64,000 nucleotides of DNA from Bacteroidetes bacterium OLB11 (GCA_001567165.1 LNFQ01000023.1:62001-126000), one strand, 5' to 3'. Shown: positions 54,074 to 63,390, counted from the stretch's first letter. Translations and numbers: made by a program. Notes: generated by a model from the sequence alone, not told the origin.

Positions 54074-54367
54074 ATGAAAAACATATTCTTTACTTTCTTT
54101 TTTACATTATTGGGATTAACGCTTTTTGCTCAAAAACCTCAATATGAGTCAGCCATGAAAGGGCTTTTGCAAAAACTCTCAGCAGCAAATTCACCTGAGG
54201 CATATCTCGCCACTGGAAACGGGTTTGAGCGAATTGCAGCGAACGAAAAAGGGGAGTGGTTGCCTCGTTATTACGCCGCTTTTAGTTTTGTGATGCAAGC
54301 ATTTGCAACAAATGATAAAAACAATATTGATGTCATGTTAGATAAAGCAGATAAAATTTTTAGATGA
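54074..54367 (+). CDS. Exported TPR-like protein, 5' part (frameshifted)
   Basis: The ATG at 54074 begins a signal peptide (MKNIFFTFFFTLLGLTLFAQ), followed by KPQYESAMKGLLQKLSAANS and NEKGEWLPRYYAAFSFVMQA. The frame stops just after a T5 run (54357-54361); removing one T continues it as DKILDEAIALSPKNDEL into the second half and gives 212 residues in all. TPR-like helical repeats are evident in both parts. The function is unknown; the gene lies 72 bases after a TonB receptor gene. Confidence 0.75.
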   Translation: MKNIFFTFFFTLLGLTLFAQKPQYESAMKGLLQKLSAANSPEAYLATGNGFERIAANEKGEWLPRYYAAFSFVMQAFATNDKNNIDVMLDKADKIFR

Positions 54368-54713
54368 AGCTATTGCATTATCTCCAAAGAATGATGAATT
54401 ATTTTGTCTTTACTCATTAAGTAAAAGTGCAAGAATCGGTGTGAGTCCCATGGTTAGAGGAATGAAATATGGACCTGAAGCATCTGAATATTTGACAAAA
54501 GCAAGAGAAATCAATCCACATAATCCCCGAATTTATTACCTAGAAGGACAATCAAAATATCATACTCCTGCAATGTTTGGAGGAAGTAAAGACAAAGCCA
54601 AAACGCTTTATGAAAAATCTCTAGAAGAATTCAAAACATTTAAACCAAAAAATGATTTGATGCCAAATTGGGGGATTGATTTGGTAAATAAAATGTTGGA
54701 AACATATAAATAA
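54368..54713 (+). CDS. Exported TPR-like protein, 3' part (frameshifted)
   Basis: The continuation of the gene starting at 54074, in the neighbouring frame: DEAIALSPKNDELFCLYSL, YLTKAREINPHNPRIYYLEG, then AKTLYEKSLEEFKTFKP and a conserved-looking end (LMPNWGIDLVNKMLETYK). It has no start codon of its own before an internal GTG at 54441. The TPR pattern (Asn/Pro after the helix pair) continues that of the first part without a gap. Confidence 0.72.
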
Positions 54714-54949
54714 GGAGATTCAAGAAAATAATAAATATTTTAACTAAGGCATTATCTGATTGCATCCTATCATTTAGATTGTGTTTTTAATTTTTTTTTC
54801 TATCAAGAATTCAAATGTGCAATTTTGATTTATAGATTTGATAAATATAAATGTTTAGTTAAAAAATATATTTCTTTAAACCATTTCATATTATATGTCA
54901 GTCTTAATGGACAACTATAATTTATCAAAATAACATAAACAATTTTAAA

Positions 54950-55738
54950 ATGACGGAAATGAACATTTTTAAGAAAGCAACAATTGTACTAAGTTTTGGA
55001 TTTTTATTTTTAAACTTTCAATCAAATGCACAAATTATTTACACTGATATCAATCCAGATGGGGTACCTACAAATGGAGGGTTTAATTTTGACCAAACAG
55101 GACCTAATGAAATTGATGTAGATAATTATGGTGTATTAAGTTATTCAGGTGGTGGTTCTGAAACAAATATTTGGGCTAACGGAACTGCTAATTCTGGATG
55201 GGATGTCCCAAAACCAATCACAGTCGGCACTACCATTGATGCTACTGGAAATTTTATTGGCTATGGTGATGCCTCAATGGATAACTGGGGTGGTGGAACT
55301 CCTTTCCCTTTAAATACGGATGCCTATATTGCAGTGCGCTTGAAAATTGGTAGTGGAACATTCTATGGTTGGATTCGTGTAATGTGGGATGGCACTAGTT
55401 TTGTGTACAAAGATTATGCTTATGAGTCAACACCAAATAAATCAATCAAAGCAGGCGAAAAAGCTGTACCAACTAATTTAACTCAAACAGATTTTTCAAA
55501 TCAAGTGAATGTTTTTCCAAATCCAGCCACTACCCAAATTCACATTCAAAATAATTCACAAGAATCAATAGAAAATGCAATTGTGTTTGATATATTTGGA
55601 CACACTATTCAGTCCGTAAACCTAAGCCAGCACAATCAAACACTCAATGTTTCTAATTTAACTAATGGAATTTATTTCATTTCATTTTATAATCAAAATA
55701 GAAATATTTCAACCCAAAAATTTGTCATTGCTCGCTAA
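54950..55738 (+). CDS. Small exported protein with T9SS type A sorting domain
   Basis: A 262-residue protein (a second in-frame ATG at 54959 is as good a start). A signal peptide ending NFQSNAQ is followed by a ~140-residue beta-rich domain with IIYTDINPDGVPTNGGFNFD at its start, the GWIRVMWDGTSFVYKDYAYES block and a GEKA end; this type is common in secreted Bacteroidota proteins and has no known activity. The C-terminus (VFPNPATTQIHIQNNS ... NGIYFISFYNQNRN) is a T9SS type A sorting signal. A long terminator follows. Confidence 0.85.
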   Translation: MTEMNIFKKATIVLSFGFLFLNFQSNAQIIYTDINPDGVPTNGGFNFDQTGPNEIDVDNYGVLSYSGGGSETNIWANGTANSGWDVPKPITVGTTIDATGNFIGYGDASMDNWGGGTPFPLNTDAYIAVRLKIGSGTFYGWIRVMWDGTSFVYKDYAYESTPNKSIKAGEKAVPTNLTQTDFSNQVNVFPNPATTQIHIQNNSQESIENAIVFDIFGHTIQSVNLSQHNQTLNVSNLTNGIYFISFYNQNRNISTQKFVIAR

Positions 55739-55788
55739 GCAACGACTATTTTTTTGAATAAATTTCAGGATTGATATTGATACAATTG

Positions 55789-55830
55789 AAAAGCAGTTTT
55801 AAAGTCTAATAGATTTTAAAACTGCTTTTT
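55789..55830 (+). terminator. Strong Rho-independent terminator after the T9SS protein
   Basis: AAAAGCAGTTTTAAA (55789-55803) pairs perfectly with TTTAAAACTGCTTTT (55815-55829) around an 11-base loop; a T-run ends it. On the minus strand it could also stop the convergent lipoprotein transcript. Confidence 0.9.
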
Positions 55831-55917
55831 CTATTTCATAAATCCTCTTTGTGATTCCAATTTTAGATAACCGATTTGCAATGTTAATTATTTGAATGAT
55901 TTGTAATTATTTTGGAA

Positions 55918-56460
55918 TTATTCAACACGAAGTTGAAATGTTAGTTGGATATCTGTTGCACCAATATTACAATCTCCGGTTTTGATATCCGGTTGATGTT
56001 TGAGAATCACTTGCACACTTCCATTTCCAGGCTGGCCAGTGTTCCATTTAGTTTTCATTCCAATAGGAAGCCCATTTTTATCGAGGTCAATTTTATTGAT
56101 ACTTAAATTTAACCCAAGTACATCGAAACAAAATAAATGGTCATGGCCTTCTGAAATAATTTCATTACTAACAGTATCAGATGGAGTCTTGGTTTCATCA
56201 AGTAAAGTGATGCTCATGTAGTAGCAAGTGTTTGATTTTAATTTAATGGAATCCCATTTATCTGGCTGATTTCCACCATCGCCATCTTTATCTTGGTATA
56301 GTGCATAAATAGAAGGAGATGCACCACTGCTATCGATAAATTCAAGTTGTAATGTAGTAATAAATTCCTCTTCATTGGGATTAGGAGGAGGTGCATTTTT
56401 TCTTACATGAAAGAATAAAAAAATAACTAAGCAACTAAGAATAATTAATTTTGTTTTCAT
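55918..56460 (-). CDS. Exported beta-rich protein of a TonB-receptor operon, probably a lipoprotein
   Basis: A 180-residue protein. The N-terminus reads MKTKLIILSCLVIFLFFHVR and lacks a lipobox at the expected place. If one or two bases are changed in the A7/T7 run (56417-56423) and one in the T6 run (56396-56401), it becomes a leader ending LSCKKNAPPPNPNEEE, a canonical lipobox as in homologues. The mature part (VITTLQLEFIDSSGA-like start, ITLLDETKTPSDTVSNEI, EGHDHLFCFDVLGLN, NGLPIGMKTKWNTGQP, QVILKHQPDIKTG) matches small Bacteroidota proteins commonly found after a TonB receptor. The name type 1 periplasmic-binding fold given to some of them is not proof of ligand binding. Confidence 0.75.
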   Translation of the reverse strand: MKTKLIILSCLVIFLFFHVRKNAPPPNPNEEEFITTLQLEFIDSSGASPSIYALYQDKDGDGGNQPDKWDSIKLKSNTCYYMSITLLDETKTPSDTVSNEIISEGHDHLFCFDVLGLNLSINKIDLDKNGLPIGMKTKWNTGQPGNGSVQVILKHQPDIKTGDCNIGATDIQLTFQLRVE

Positions 56461-56480
56461 TTTTTATATTTTTTTTGTGT

Positions 56481-58787
56481 TTAAATAGTGAAAGGGAAAA
56501 GGATTCGGATAGAAATATTTCGACCAGCTTCATTGGCAAAATATCGATTTCGATTTAAATAATCTCGGTATTTATTATTCAATAAATTTTGGACACCTAA
56601 ACTCATTTTAAAAGGAATTTTAAAGATATTGGATTCTATAAATAAGTCTGCATTCAACAATAAATATGCATCCGGAGGAGGCACGTAATCTTGATTGTCA
56701 CTCTTTTGTTTCATGGTATAAACGCCTTCCAAGGTCGCAACAATTGTCTGTTTTTTGTTTTTGATTATTTGATAATTTAAATCTGAAGAAAATCGAGCAG
56801 GGGGCATTCCAAACACTACATTTTTTGTTGTAAAGTCAATAGATTTTAAAATATTCCCTTGATTTGACCAATTGATTTTTTGATTGAATTGATAGCTGAA
56901 TGTCCATTCTAATCCATATATATTGATGTCTGATTGCGAATAAATAAATGTAGGGAATACACCTTTTATTGTACTAACAGGCACTGTGGGCATGAGTTTG
57001 ATGAAGTGATGAATGTAATTATTGTAAATTGAAACTTCAAAATCAAGTTGTTTCATTTTTTTTTCAATTAATCCTAATGAGATTTGATAAGTTCTTTCTG
57101 GAGTTAATGAGCTATTGCCAATTTCAAATGATGCCGCACTATGATGAACACCATAACTATATAATTCATTCACAAATGGAGCTCGCCACGAAGTCGAAAG
57201 ATTAAGATATGTATCAAAGAAGAATGAAGGATATTTGATAGACAAGCTAGACGCAAACCCTTTATAGGAGTGAGTTCTGTTTATTAAATTATTTTGTTCC
57301 CACTTTTGAATTGCAAACTGATTCAAATCAAATCTTGCACCGATTTCAATAAATATGGAATGAAAATTTGCTTTTTCTATCAGATAAAAACCAGCGTTAT
57401 TTTTTTGATAATTTGGAATTAAATATGAAGCAAAATATTCATTTGTCTGATATTGATTTGATACTCCAAAAATTCCCTGCCACTTGGCTTGAGTGGATTG
57501 TGAAAATTTCAAATCAAATTGATAGGTATTTAAGAGGAAACTTAGTGAAGGTTTGTAACTGCCATCACTTTGAAGAGTAGATGTTGTTTTTTCATACTCA
57601 TCCCGATTATTTTTTTGATAAGCGAATGTTGCTTTTATTGCACCAAATTTCTTCAATTGATATATCATTTCAGCCTTTGTCGTTTGGTGAATGATTGATT
57701 GATAAGGCATTCCAATTTGATAGCTGAACCCGCTGCTGTCAACTGGCTTGCTTGCATGAAATGCGTTGTATAAATCGGTAATATTTCCAATATGTGAACC
57801 CGAAAAAATTCCTATCTTACTTTTGAAAAAAGTGTGATGAATTGATAGTTTGAAGTCATTTGATTGATAGCCCAAAGCTACAGAACCATTGATTTCATTC
57901 ATTCCTGTGTTTTTTAAGTAATAGTCAGGCGTTTTCGTATTTCCACTTTTTTTAAAATCACCTTGCATTCTCCATGTGATACTTTTCATTTTATTGAGTG
58001 TCCCTTCTATCATCAATGACTGAGCAAAACCTTTGCCATTTGTGTTAAAACCACTAATAATTTCTCCATTTGTTTTTGTGATTTTATAAATAGATTTTGG
58101 TTTAAGAATAATCACACCACCAATTGCATCACTTCCATATTCTATTGATTGAGCTCCTCTAATAAGTTCCACTTCTTTTATGCTCATTGCGTCCACTTCA
58201 GGAGCGTGTTCACTTCCCCACTGTTGACCTTCTAGGCGAATATCATTGTGAATGACTAAAACTCTATTCCCATACAAACCTCTAATGATAGGCTTTTGAA
58301 TATGATTGCCTGTGCTTAAGTTATACACTCCATTTATTTTTTCTAATGATTTTCCAATTGAAAAATTTTGAGATTTGAATAAATCATCTGCTTTTAATTT
58401 CGACAACATTAATACTTCTTTTTGAAAATTTGATTTTTTCCCAAGAATTGTAATTGCTTTCAAAGTATCAATATGGCAGTTTAAAAGCACTAGTTTTGGT
58501 TGCTTATTTTTAGTAATTAAAATAGATTCTTTATGCGGTTTATGATTCAAATGATGCAGTTCAATTTCATAAAGAGCTAAGCAGAGATTTTTGAAATGAA
58601 TTTCCCCATTAGAATCCGAATGAATCATTTGAGCTCCTTTTGAAATGAAAGCAGTCACTCCCTCAATGGGTTGTTTGGTATCTGAATCTATGACAATAAT
58701 CGTCAAGTCATGAGTACATTCTTTGTTTTGTCCAAAAGCATTCATAGCCATTGTTATCACAAAAAGTGTACATACGAAAGTTCGCAT
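56481..58787 (-). CDS. TonB-dependent receptor (second metal-like cluster)
   Basis: A 768-residue outer-membrane receptor. A signal peptide (MRTFVCTLFVITMAMNAFGQ) and a carboxypeptidase-like regulatory domain (TKQPIEGVTAFISKGAQMI) precede the plug (IRGLYGNRVLVIHNDIRLEG, QQWGSEHAPEVDAMSIKEVE, LIRGAQSIEYGSDAIGGVII), whose GEQWGxEHxPE/D pattern is shared with zinc/heavy-metal receptors such as ZnuD. The barrel ends GRNISIRILFPFTI. With the His/Cys-rich peptide upstream and the small lipoprotein 20 bases downstream, zinc or another divalent metal is the likeliest substrate (inference). Confidence 0.92.
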   Translation of the reverse strand: MRTFVCTLFVITMAMNAFGQNKECTHDLTIIVIDSDTKQPIEGVTAFISKGAQMIHSDSNGEIHFKNLCLALYEIELHHLNHKPHKESILITKNKQPKLVLLNCHIDTLKAITILGKKSNFQKEVLMLSKLKADDLFKSQNFSIGKSLEKINGVYNLSTGNHIQKPIIRGLYGNRVLVIHNDIRLEGQQWGSEHAPEVDAMSIKEVELIRGAQSIEYGSDAIGGVIILKPKSIYKITKTNGEIISGFNTNGKGFAQSLMIEGTLNKMKSITWRMQGDFKKSGNTKTPDYYLKNTGMNEINGSVALGYQSNDFKLSIHHTFFKSKIGIFSGSHIGNITDLYNAFHASKPVDSSGFSYQIGMPYQSIIHQTTKAEMIYQLKKFGAIKATFAYQKNNRDEYEKTTSTLQSDGSYKPSLSFLLNTYQFDLKFSQSTQAKWQGIFGVSNQYQTNEYFASYLIPNYQKNNAGFYLIEKANFHSIFIEIGARFDLNQFAIQKWEQNNLINRTHSYKGFASSLSIKYPSFFFDTYLNLSTSWRAPFVNELYSYGVHHSAASFEIGNSSLTPERTYQISLGLIEKKMKQLDFEVSIYNNYIHHFIKLMPTVPVSTIKGVFPTFIYSQSDINIYGLEWTFSYQFNQKINWSNQGNILKSIDFTTKNVVFGMPPARFSSDLNYQIIKNKKQTIVATLEGVYTMKQKSDNQDYVPPPDAYLLLNADLFIESNIFKIPFKMSLGVQNLLNNKYRDYLNRNRYFANEAGRNISIRILFPFTI

Positions 58788-58903
58788 GTGATATTTTTTA
58801 TCTTGATATATTTTGAATTAAATTGAGATGTTCAATTTTTAAGAACAAATTATTTTTATCCATGAAGGGTTTAATATTATGAATAAAAAAATAGTTGGAA
58901 TAA

Positions 58904-59233
58904 TCAGATAAAAAAAGGAGGTGCTCTTAATTGCTTACAAGAGTAAACGAAGTTAGATAAATAACCATTGTTGAAAGTAAAATGTTGAGGGAGTAAATAG
59001 GTCAGTTTTTTTGCAAAATCATAATAAGGTATTTCAAAAATATTTGAAACAAAATGTTGATCTGCTTTTAATAATTCACAATGGACATGTTCCTGAGATA
59101 TTTGTGTTACGTTGCTTTTAGCACAATGGACTGTGTCTTCGTGAGAAACAAATACATGCAAAATCTCTTTTGGAATTGTGAAAAAAGAGAAAAGAAGAAG
59201 AAAGAAACCTGCAATGAAATTTTTGCTATTCAT
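58904..59233 (-). CDS. Small exported His/Cys-containing protein upstream of a TonB receptor
   Basis: A 109-residue protein with a leader (MNSKNFIAGFFLLLFSFFTI) and a short metal-ligand-rich stretch (LHVFVSHEDTVHCAKS, SQEHVHCELLKADQH). It matches in position and style the small proteins preceding zinc-type TonB receptors in Bacteroidota. No family name is certain. It is the first gene of the leftward run with the TonB receptor (116 bases downstream) and lipoprotein; a metal-binding role is inferred. Confidence 0.7.
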   Translation of the reverse strand: MNSKNFIAGFFLLLFSFFTIPKEILHVFVSHEDTVHCAKSNVTQISQEHVHCELLKADQHFVSNIFEIPYYDFAKKLTYLLPQHFTFNNGYLSNFVYSCKQLRAPPFFI

Positions 59234-59278
59234 CAGGGCAAAAATACTTTAAAAATCCATTTGTTTTTCTAAAAATGA

Positions 59279-60859
59279 TTAATTCGTAATGACCATTTTT
59301 CGAGAAAGTGTTTTGTTACTGATATGCATTTGATAATAATAAATACCAGCAGGCAAAGCACTTCTATCTACTGAAAATTCAATAGATCCTGGCAATACCT
59401 CGTTTTCATATAGGACTTTTAACATTCGACCCATCTCATCATAAAGCAAAATTTGAACCATGCCTCCCTCTGTAGTAAACCGGATATTGGTATGAGTTTT
59501 AAAAGGATTCGGGTAGTTTTGCTCAAGTGAAATTTTAGGGATTACAGGAGTATAATCATTCAAGCCAACTGCATATTTAAAGATGGGTAGCATTTGGAAT
59601 GAATGACCGTTTAGAATGGTTTCAGCATCTTGTTTTGGAACTCCAAACCAATCGACTAGAATTGTTCCAAAAACTTGTCGGAAGTCATATTGCATAGGGA
59701 TATTATCACCAGCTGTTGCACTTGGAGGGAGGTTAGGACTAGTCCCAATAATAGTAGGATTTACTTTTGTTCCAAACACAATCATTGGGGCACTTGTTCC
59801 GTGGTCAGTTCCTATACTGGCATTTGATTTTATTCTTCTTCCAAACTCAGTCACTGTGCATCCTGCCACTTTATCTTGTTTGCCCATCATGGTAATATCT
59901 TCTTGAAAGGCAGCAATGGCGTCAGAAAGCAATTGAAGGCGAGTTGCGTGTTGTCCCACTTTATGGTCAGCATCTTCTACTTGGTTGTCATGCGTGTCAA
60001 AGCCACCAATATTCACCATGTAAACAGGAGTTTTTAATCCACCACCAATTAATCGTGCAACGATTTTAAGTTGATTGGCAAGATTGTTATTGGTAGGATA
60101 AGTAGCAAGATTTTGGGGCATTAAATTAGCTGCATTTTGTAATATTTGAGTATATGATTGCGTTTGCTGTGATATGAAACGTAAGTAAGTCAGTTCGTGA
60201 CCAGCAGGTGTATTGGGAGCTGGATCTACATTGCCGTTTATAATTTGATAGAAATTATTTAATCCTGAAACAGCCAATCCATTCAGTCCGTTACTACCTG
60301 TAAAAAGTGCCGAAACGGTTGAGCCTATTTGAATAGAGAGCGGGTCTAAAAACACATTTGGATCGGGATAGTTTAGAGGAGCTCCTGGAAATCGATAATC
60401 AATGTATCGACCTATCCAACCGGTGTCGATATCCACATTAGAATCGGATGCAGAAAACATAATGTCTGTAGAACGGAAATGAGAGAAATTTGGATTTGGA
60501 TAGCTTACAGCTTGCACGATATTCATCCGCTCTGTATTATACAAGTTTTGCAAGCCAGTCATAGCAGGGTGAAATCCGGTATTTGCTTGTCCGTTTAATG
60601 GGAGTACATCGGCTTGGTCTATCAAAATGTTTGAACGAGCGTTGCTCAACTCACTATATTTATCTAAAGGAATGACGGTATTGAGTCCATCATTGCCACC
60701 ACTTAGTTGAATCAATACAAGGATATTATCATTATTGGCTCTGGATTTTGAAATCATAGATAATAAATGATTTTCTCCATAAGCATGGATAGGGTTGCCG
60801 TTGATAGAGTATGCCAAAGTGGCCATCGTACTCATTTTAAGGAAATCTCTTCTCTTCAT
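59279..60859 (-). CDS. DUF1501 domain protein with T9SS type A sorting domain
   Basis: A 526-residue exported protein. The N-terminus MKRRDFLKMSTMATLAYS resembles a Tat leader (RRDFLK). DUF1501 features include VLIQLSGGNDGLNTVIPLD, GFDTHDNQVEDADHKVG, TVTEFGRRIKSNASIGTDHG and SAPMIVFGTKVNPTIIG. The DUF1501 fold is related to alkaline-phosphatase-like sulfatases, but most family members are uncharacterised. The last ~75 residues (LEQNYPNPFKTHTNIRF ... GIYYYQMHISNKTLSRKM) are a T9SS sorting domain. It is encoded 34 bases after the DUF1800 gene; the two nearly always occur together. Confidence 0.93.
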   Translation of the reverse strand: MKRRDFLKMSTMATLAYSINGNPIHAYGENHLLSMISKSRANNDNILVLIQLSGGNDGLNTVIPLDKYSELSNARSNILIDQADVLPLNGQANTGFHPAMTGLQNLYNTERMNIVQAVSYPNPNFSHFRSTDIMFSASDSNVDIDTGWIGRYIDYRFPGAPLNYPDPNVFLDPLSIQIGSTVSALFTGSNGLNGLAVSGLNNFYQIINGNVDPAPNTPAGHELTYLRFISQQTQSYTQILQNAANLMPQNLATYPTNNNLANQLKIVARLIGGGLKTPVYMVNIGGFDTHDNQVEDADHKVGQHATRLQLLSDAIAAFQEDITMMGKQDKVAGCTVTEFGRRIKSNASIGTDHGTSAPMIVFGTKVNPTIIGTSPNLPPSATAGDNIPMQYDFRQVFGTILVDWFGVPKQDAETILNGHSFQMLPIFKYAVGLNDYTPVIPKISLEQNYPNPFKTHTNIRFTTEGGMVQILLYDEMGRMLKVLYENEVLPGSIEFSVDRSALPAGIYYYQMHISNKTLSRKMVITN

Positions 60860-60893
60860 AATTAGAAGTTTATTTTTAATGTGTTTTATTTTT

Positions 60894-62617
60894 TTAAATC
60901 AAATGATGTTCTGCTAATTGGAGTAATTTGGTTAGCATCAATCGCAGTCTGCTTTTTACAATGTTTTCATACGTAGCATTTCCAGGATTATTGATGTAAT
61001 CATTCCAAGCTTGTGTCCAATATGAATTCGCATTATTATTCGTTAAAATATTTTTGTAATAATCTTTTGAAGTTTGAGTTAAATCTAAAGCTAAGAGATA
61101 GCGAACACAGTCATTGATTAAGACATCCGGGTCTGAAGGATTAGAAAGAGTGCTTGCGAAATACAAAACGTCACAAAGGAGTTTGTATGTGCCAGAAATA
61201 TAAATCCCAGAGTTTGTAAACAAAGCATCTGTATATCTCATTCTTTTAGGTAGAGTGTCCGAATTAATCCACATTTCATGGAATTGAGGTTCTTGATAAT
61301 ATGAAGGCCAACCGGCTACACTTGGTGGATTACCCGGGCTCATAGCAGCTTCTTCACATAAGATAGCTAAGCGATAATAGGCTTTTGTTTCATCAACGAC
61401 ACCAATTGCTGGATTGATATTGATGCGAAGTGCTTTCATCATCCCTAAATAATAATCCATCGGATTCGTAATAAGGCAGTCCATTGAAGTGGAATCATAG
61501 AAGTGGTCACTTTTAAAAAGTTGAAGCAATACGGGTTTGATATTCCAGTTGTTGCTTATTAAAGTATTGGCTAATCCTGTAATAATAGTCGATTCAATAT
61601 TTGCATCGATATTATAATAGACAAAAAATCGATAAATTTTTCTACAAATATATTTAGCTACAGTTTGATCTTGTGCAAAAATCATATTGAGTAAATCATC
61701 CAATTCATTTTCTCCAGCTGCACCTGCTTGCCCTGTAATCACAGTATTATTATAAAAAGAAGAAAATGTTTTATTGCCGGACTCATGTTTATTTGAGTCA
61801 AAATAATAAGTGATATTTACAGTGTCAGCTCGAAACCCTGTTAGCACTTTAGCTACAGCTTTCACATCATCTTCATTCCATAAATTAGCTCCTTTTCCAA
61901 CTGTAAATAATTCTTGCACCTCACGAGCGTAATTTTCATCAGGAGAATTTTTTATATTATAATGCCCATTTAAATAAAATAGCATCATCGGATTTTTAGT
62001 GATTGCTTTGACGAAGGTTTTGAAATTTCCTAAAGCATTTGTGCGTATAAGATTGATATAATCATATAAAAGCCTTGAGTCGCCCACAACATTTTCTTCA
62101 CACACAAAATGATTGTGCCAAAAGACCATCATTTTTTCTTGAATGCTCAACCCTTGGTTTAAAATATTTTTCATCCACCAAGCTTCAGTAGAAAGATAAC
62201 GATAATAATTAACTGTTCCATCGCCATAAGGTGCATTCACCCAAGTAGCACCCAGAGGCACACCGGTAGGGTCGGGGTAGATTGATTCATAATAATTAAT
62301 TGGGGGAGCCGGTACAGCAGGGTTTGAATTGACAATTAAGTCAACAGCCTGGCTCATGGTTAATCCATTGATGGTAGAAACATCATTTGGAGTAAATCCA
62401 AAAAGAGTACGACGTAATAAATGAATTTGTTGTTTTGTCGTCCATGCACCAGAATATTGGGTTAAACCTGCACGAGATTTTTTTTAATGCGAGAGGACTT
62501 GTTTTATTAGAATATTTTAAAAAAACCTCATCTTTATTAATATCATAAGGTTGGCTTTTTTCAGGCTTTTTGGATGTGAGCGATTCAATAAATTGCCTTC
62601 TGTTTTTTTTCTCCCAT
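60894..62617 (-). CDS. DUF1800 domain protein, frameshifted twice near the N-terminus
   Basis: The open frame from 62357 lacks the family N-terminus. Reading upstream from the ATG at 62617 and removing one A from each of two A8 runs (T8 at 62603-62610 and 62478-62485 on the plus strand) gives MGEKNRRQFIESLTSKK, DEVFLKYSNKTSPLALKKS, RAGLTQYSGAWTTKQQIHLL, then RRTLFGFTPNDVSTINGL, typical of DUF1800, and a 573-residue protein. Body motifs are MMVFWHNHFVCEENVVGD, NYAREVQELFTVGKG, VKAVAKVLTGFRAD and PSVAGWPSYYQEPQFH. The function is unknown; it forms a conserved pair with the DUF1501 gene downstream, with a possible role in extracellular polymer handling. Confidence 0.9.
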
Positions 62618-62839
62618 ATTATAATTTTTTTAAGAAAAATATTTTACCTCTAAATTAATATTAAAAAAAATGAAATACAAAAATTTTTTTTCTGAGTATT
62701 GAAATATATTGAAAATCAATAAGGAGTAAAAACCATTTTTTAAATTTTATATGAAAAATAAAAAAAAGCAAAAAAAAAATTGTGTAGATATAAATCATTT
62801 TTATTATCATTGTATTTCGAAAAATAGAAATAAAGCTAT

Positions 62840-63370
62840 ATGAGAAAAGTAATATTCAAATTATTTGCAGTTGCAAGCATTGTTGCATCATCAATTTATA
62901 TGAACGCACAAAGCGTAAATTCAGATTTAATTCGGGTTTTTAGATGGTTGAATACAGTAGATAATAATTTCATTACACTTGCTGACGGAGAAATTCAAGA
63001 AGGGCAATTATTGCAATGGAAATATAAAGATAAAACATTTTTATTTTATGCATATAAAACCCCTGGGCCGGATAGAGTAGCTATTTACAGATGGATTAAC
63101 CCGGTAACGAAAGACCAAATTTCAGTAGCTGAAGATGAATTTACCGATTCTGATATGCAACAAAAAGGCTATACCTTAAAATCGCTACAATTCTACGCTC
63201 CTATTAGAAGAGCTGAAAATCATATCCCTGTTTATAATTGGTATAAATCAAAATCAAAAGATTGGGTTACTATCCCTGAATATGGTGATACCGATAAATT
63301 TTGGGATAAAGGATACAAACGCAAAACATTTCAATACTACGGCGTAATGCGTAATGAGTATGAACAATAA
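62840..63370 (+). CDS. Exported protein with three DUF5648-like Trp/Tyr repeats
   Basis: A 176-residue protein with a signal peptide (MRKVIFKLFAVASIVASSIYMNAQ). The mature part is three tandem ~42-residue repeats: VFRWLNTVDNNFITLAD ... FLFYAYKT, IYRWINPVTKDQISVAE ... LQFYAPI and VYNWYKSKSKDWVTIPE ... FQYYGVM. Each begins with a [VI]Y-x-W motif and ends with an FYA/YYG strand, as in DUF5648 and similar three-fold (beta-trefoil-like) lectin-type domains of secreted proteins. No catalytic residue is evident; carbohydrate binding is a guess. A terminator follows after ~20 bases. Confidence 0.7.
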   Translation: MRKVIFKLFAVASIVASSIYMNAQSVNSDLIRVFRWLNTVDNNFITLADGEIQEGQLLQWKYKDKTFLFYAYKTPGPDRVAIYRWINPVTKDQISVAEDEFTDSDMQQKGYTLKSLQFYAPIRRAENHIPVYNWYKSKSKDWVTIPEYGDTDKFWDKGYKRKTFQYYGVMRNEYEQ

Positions 63371-63390
63371 TGCAATTTGAAAAAAAGTAA

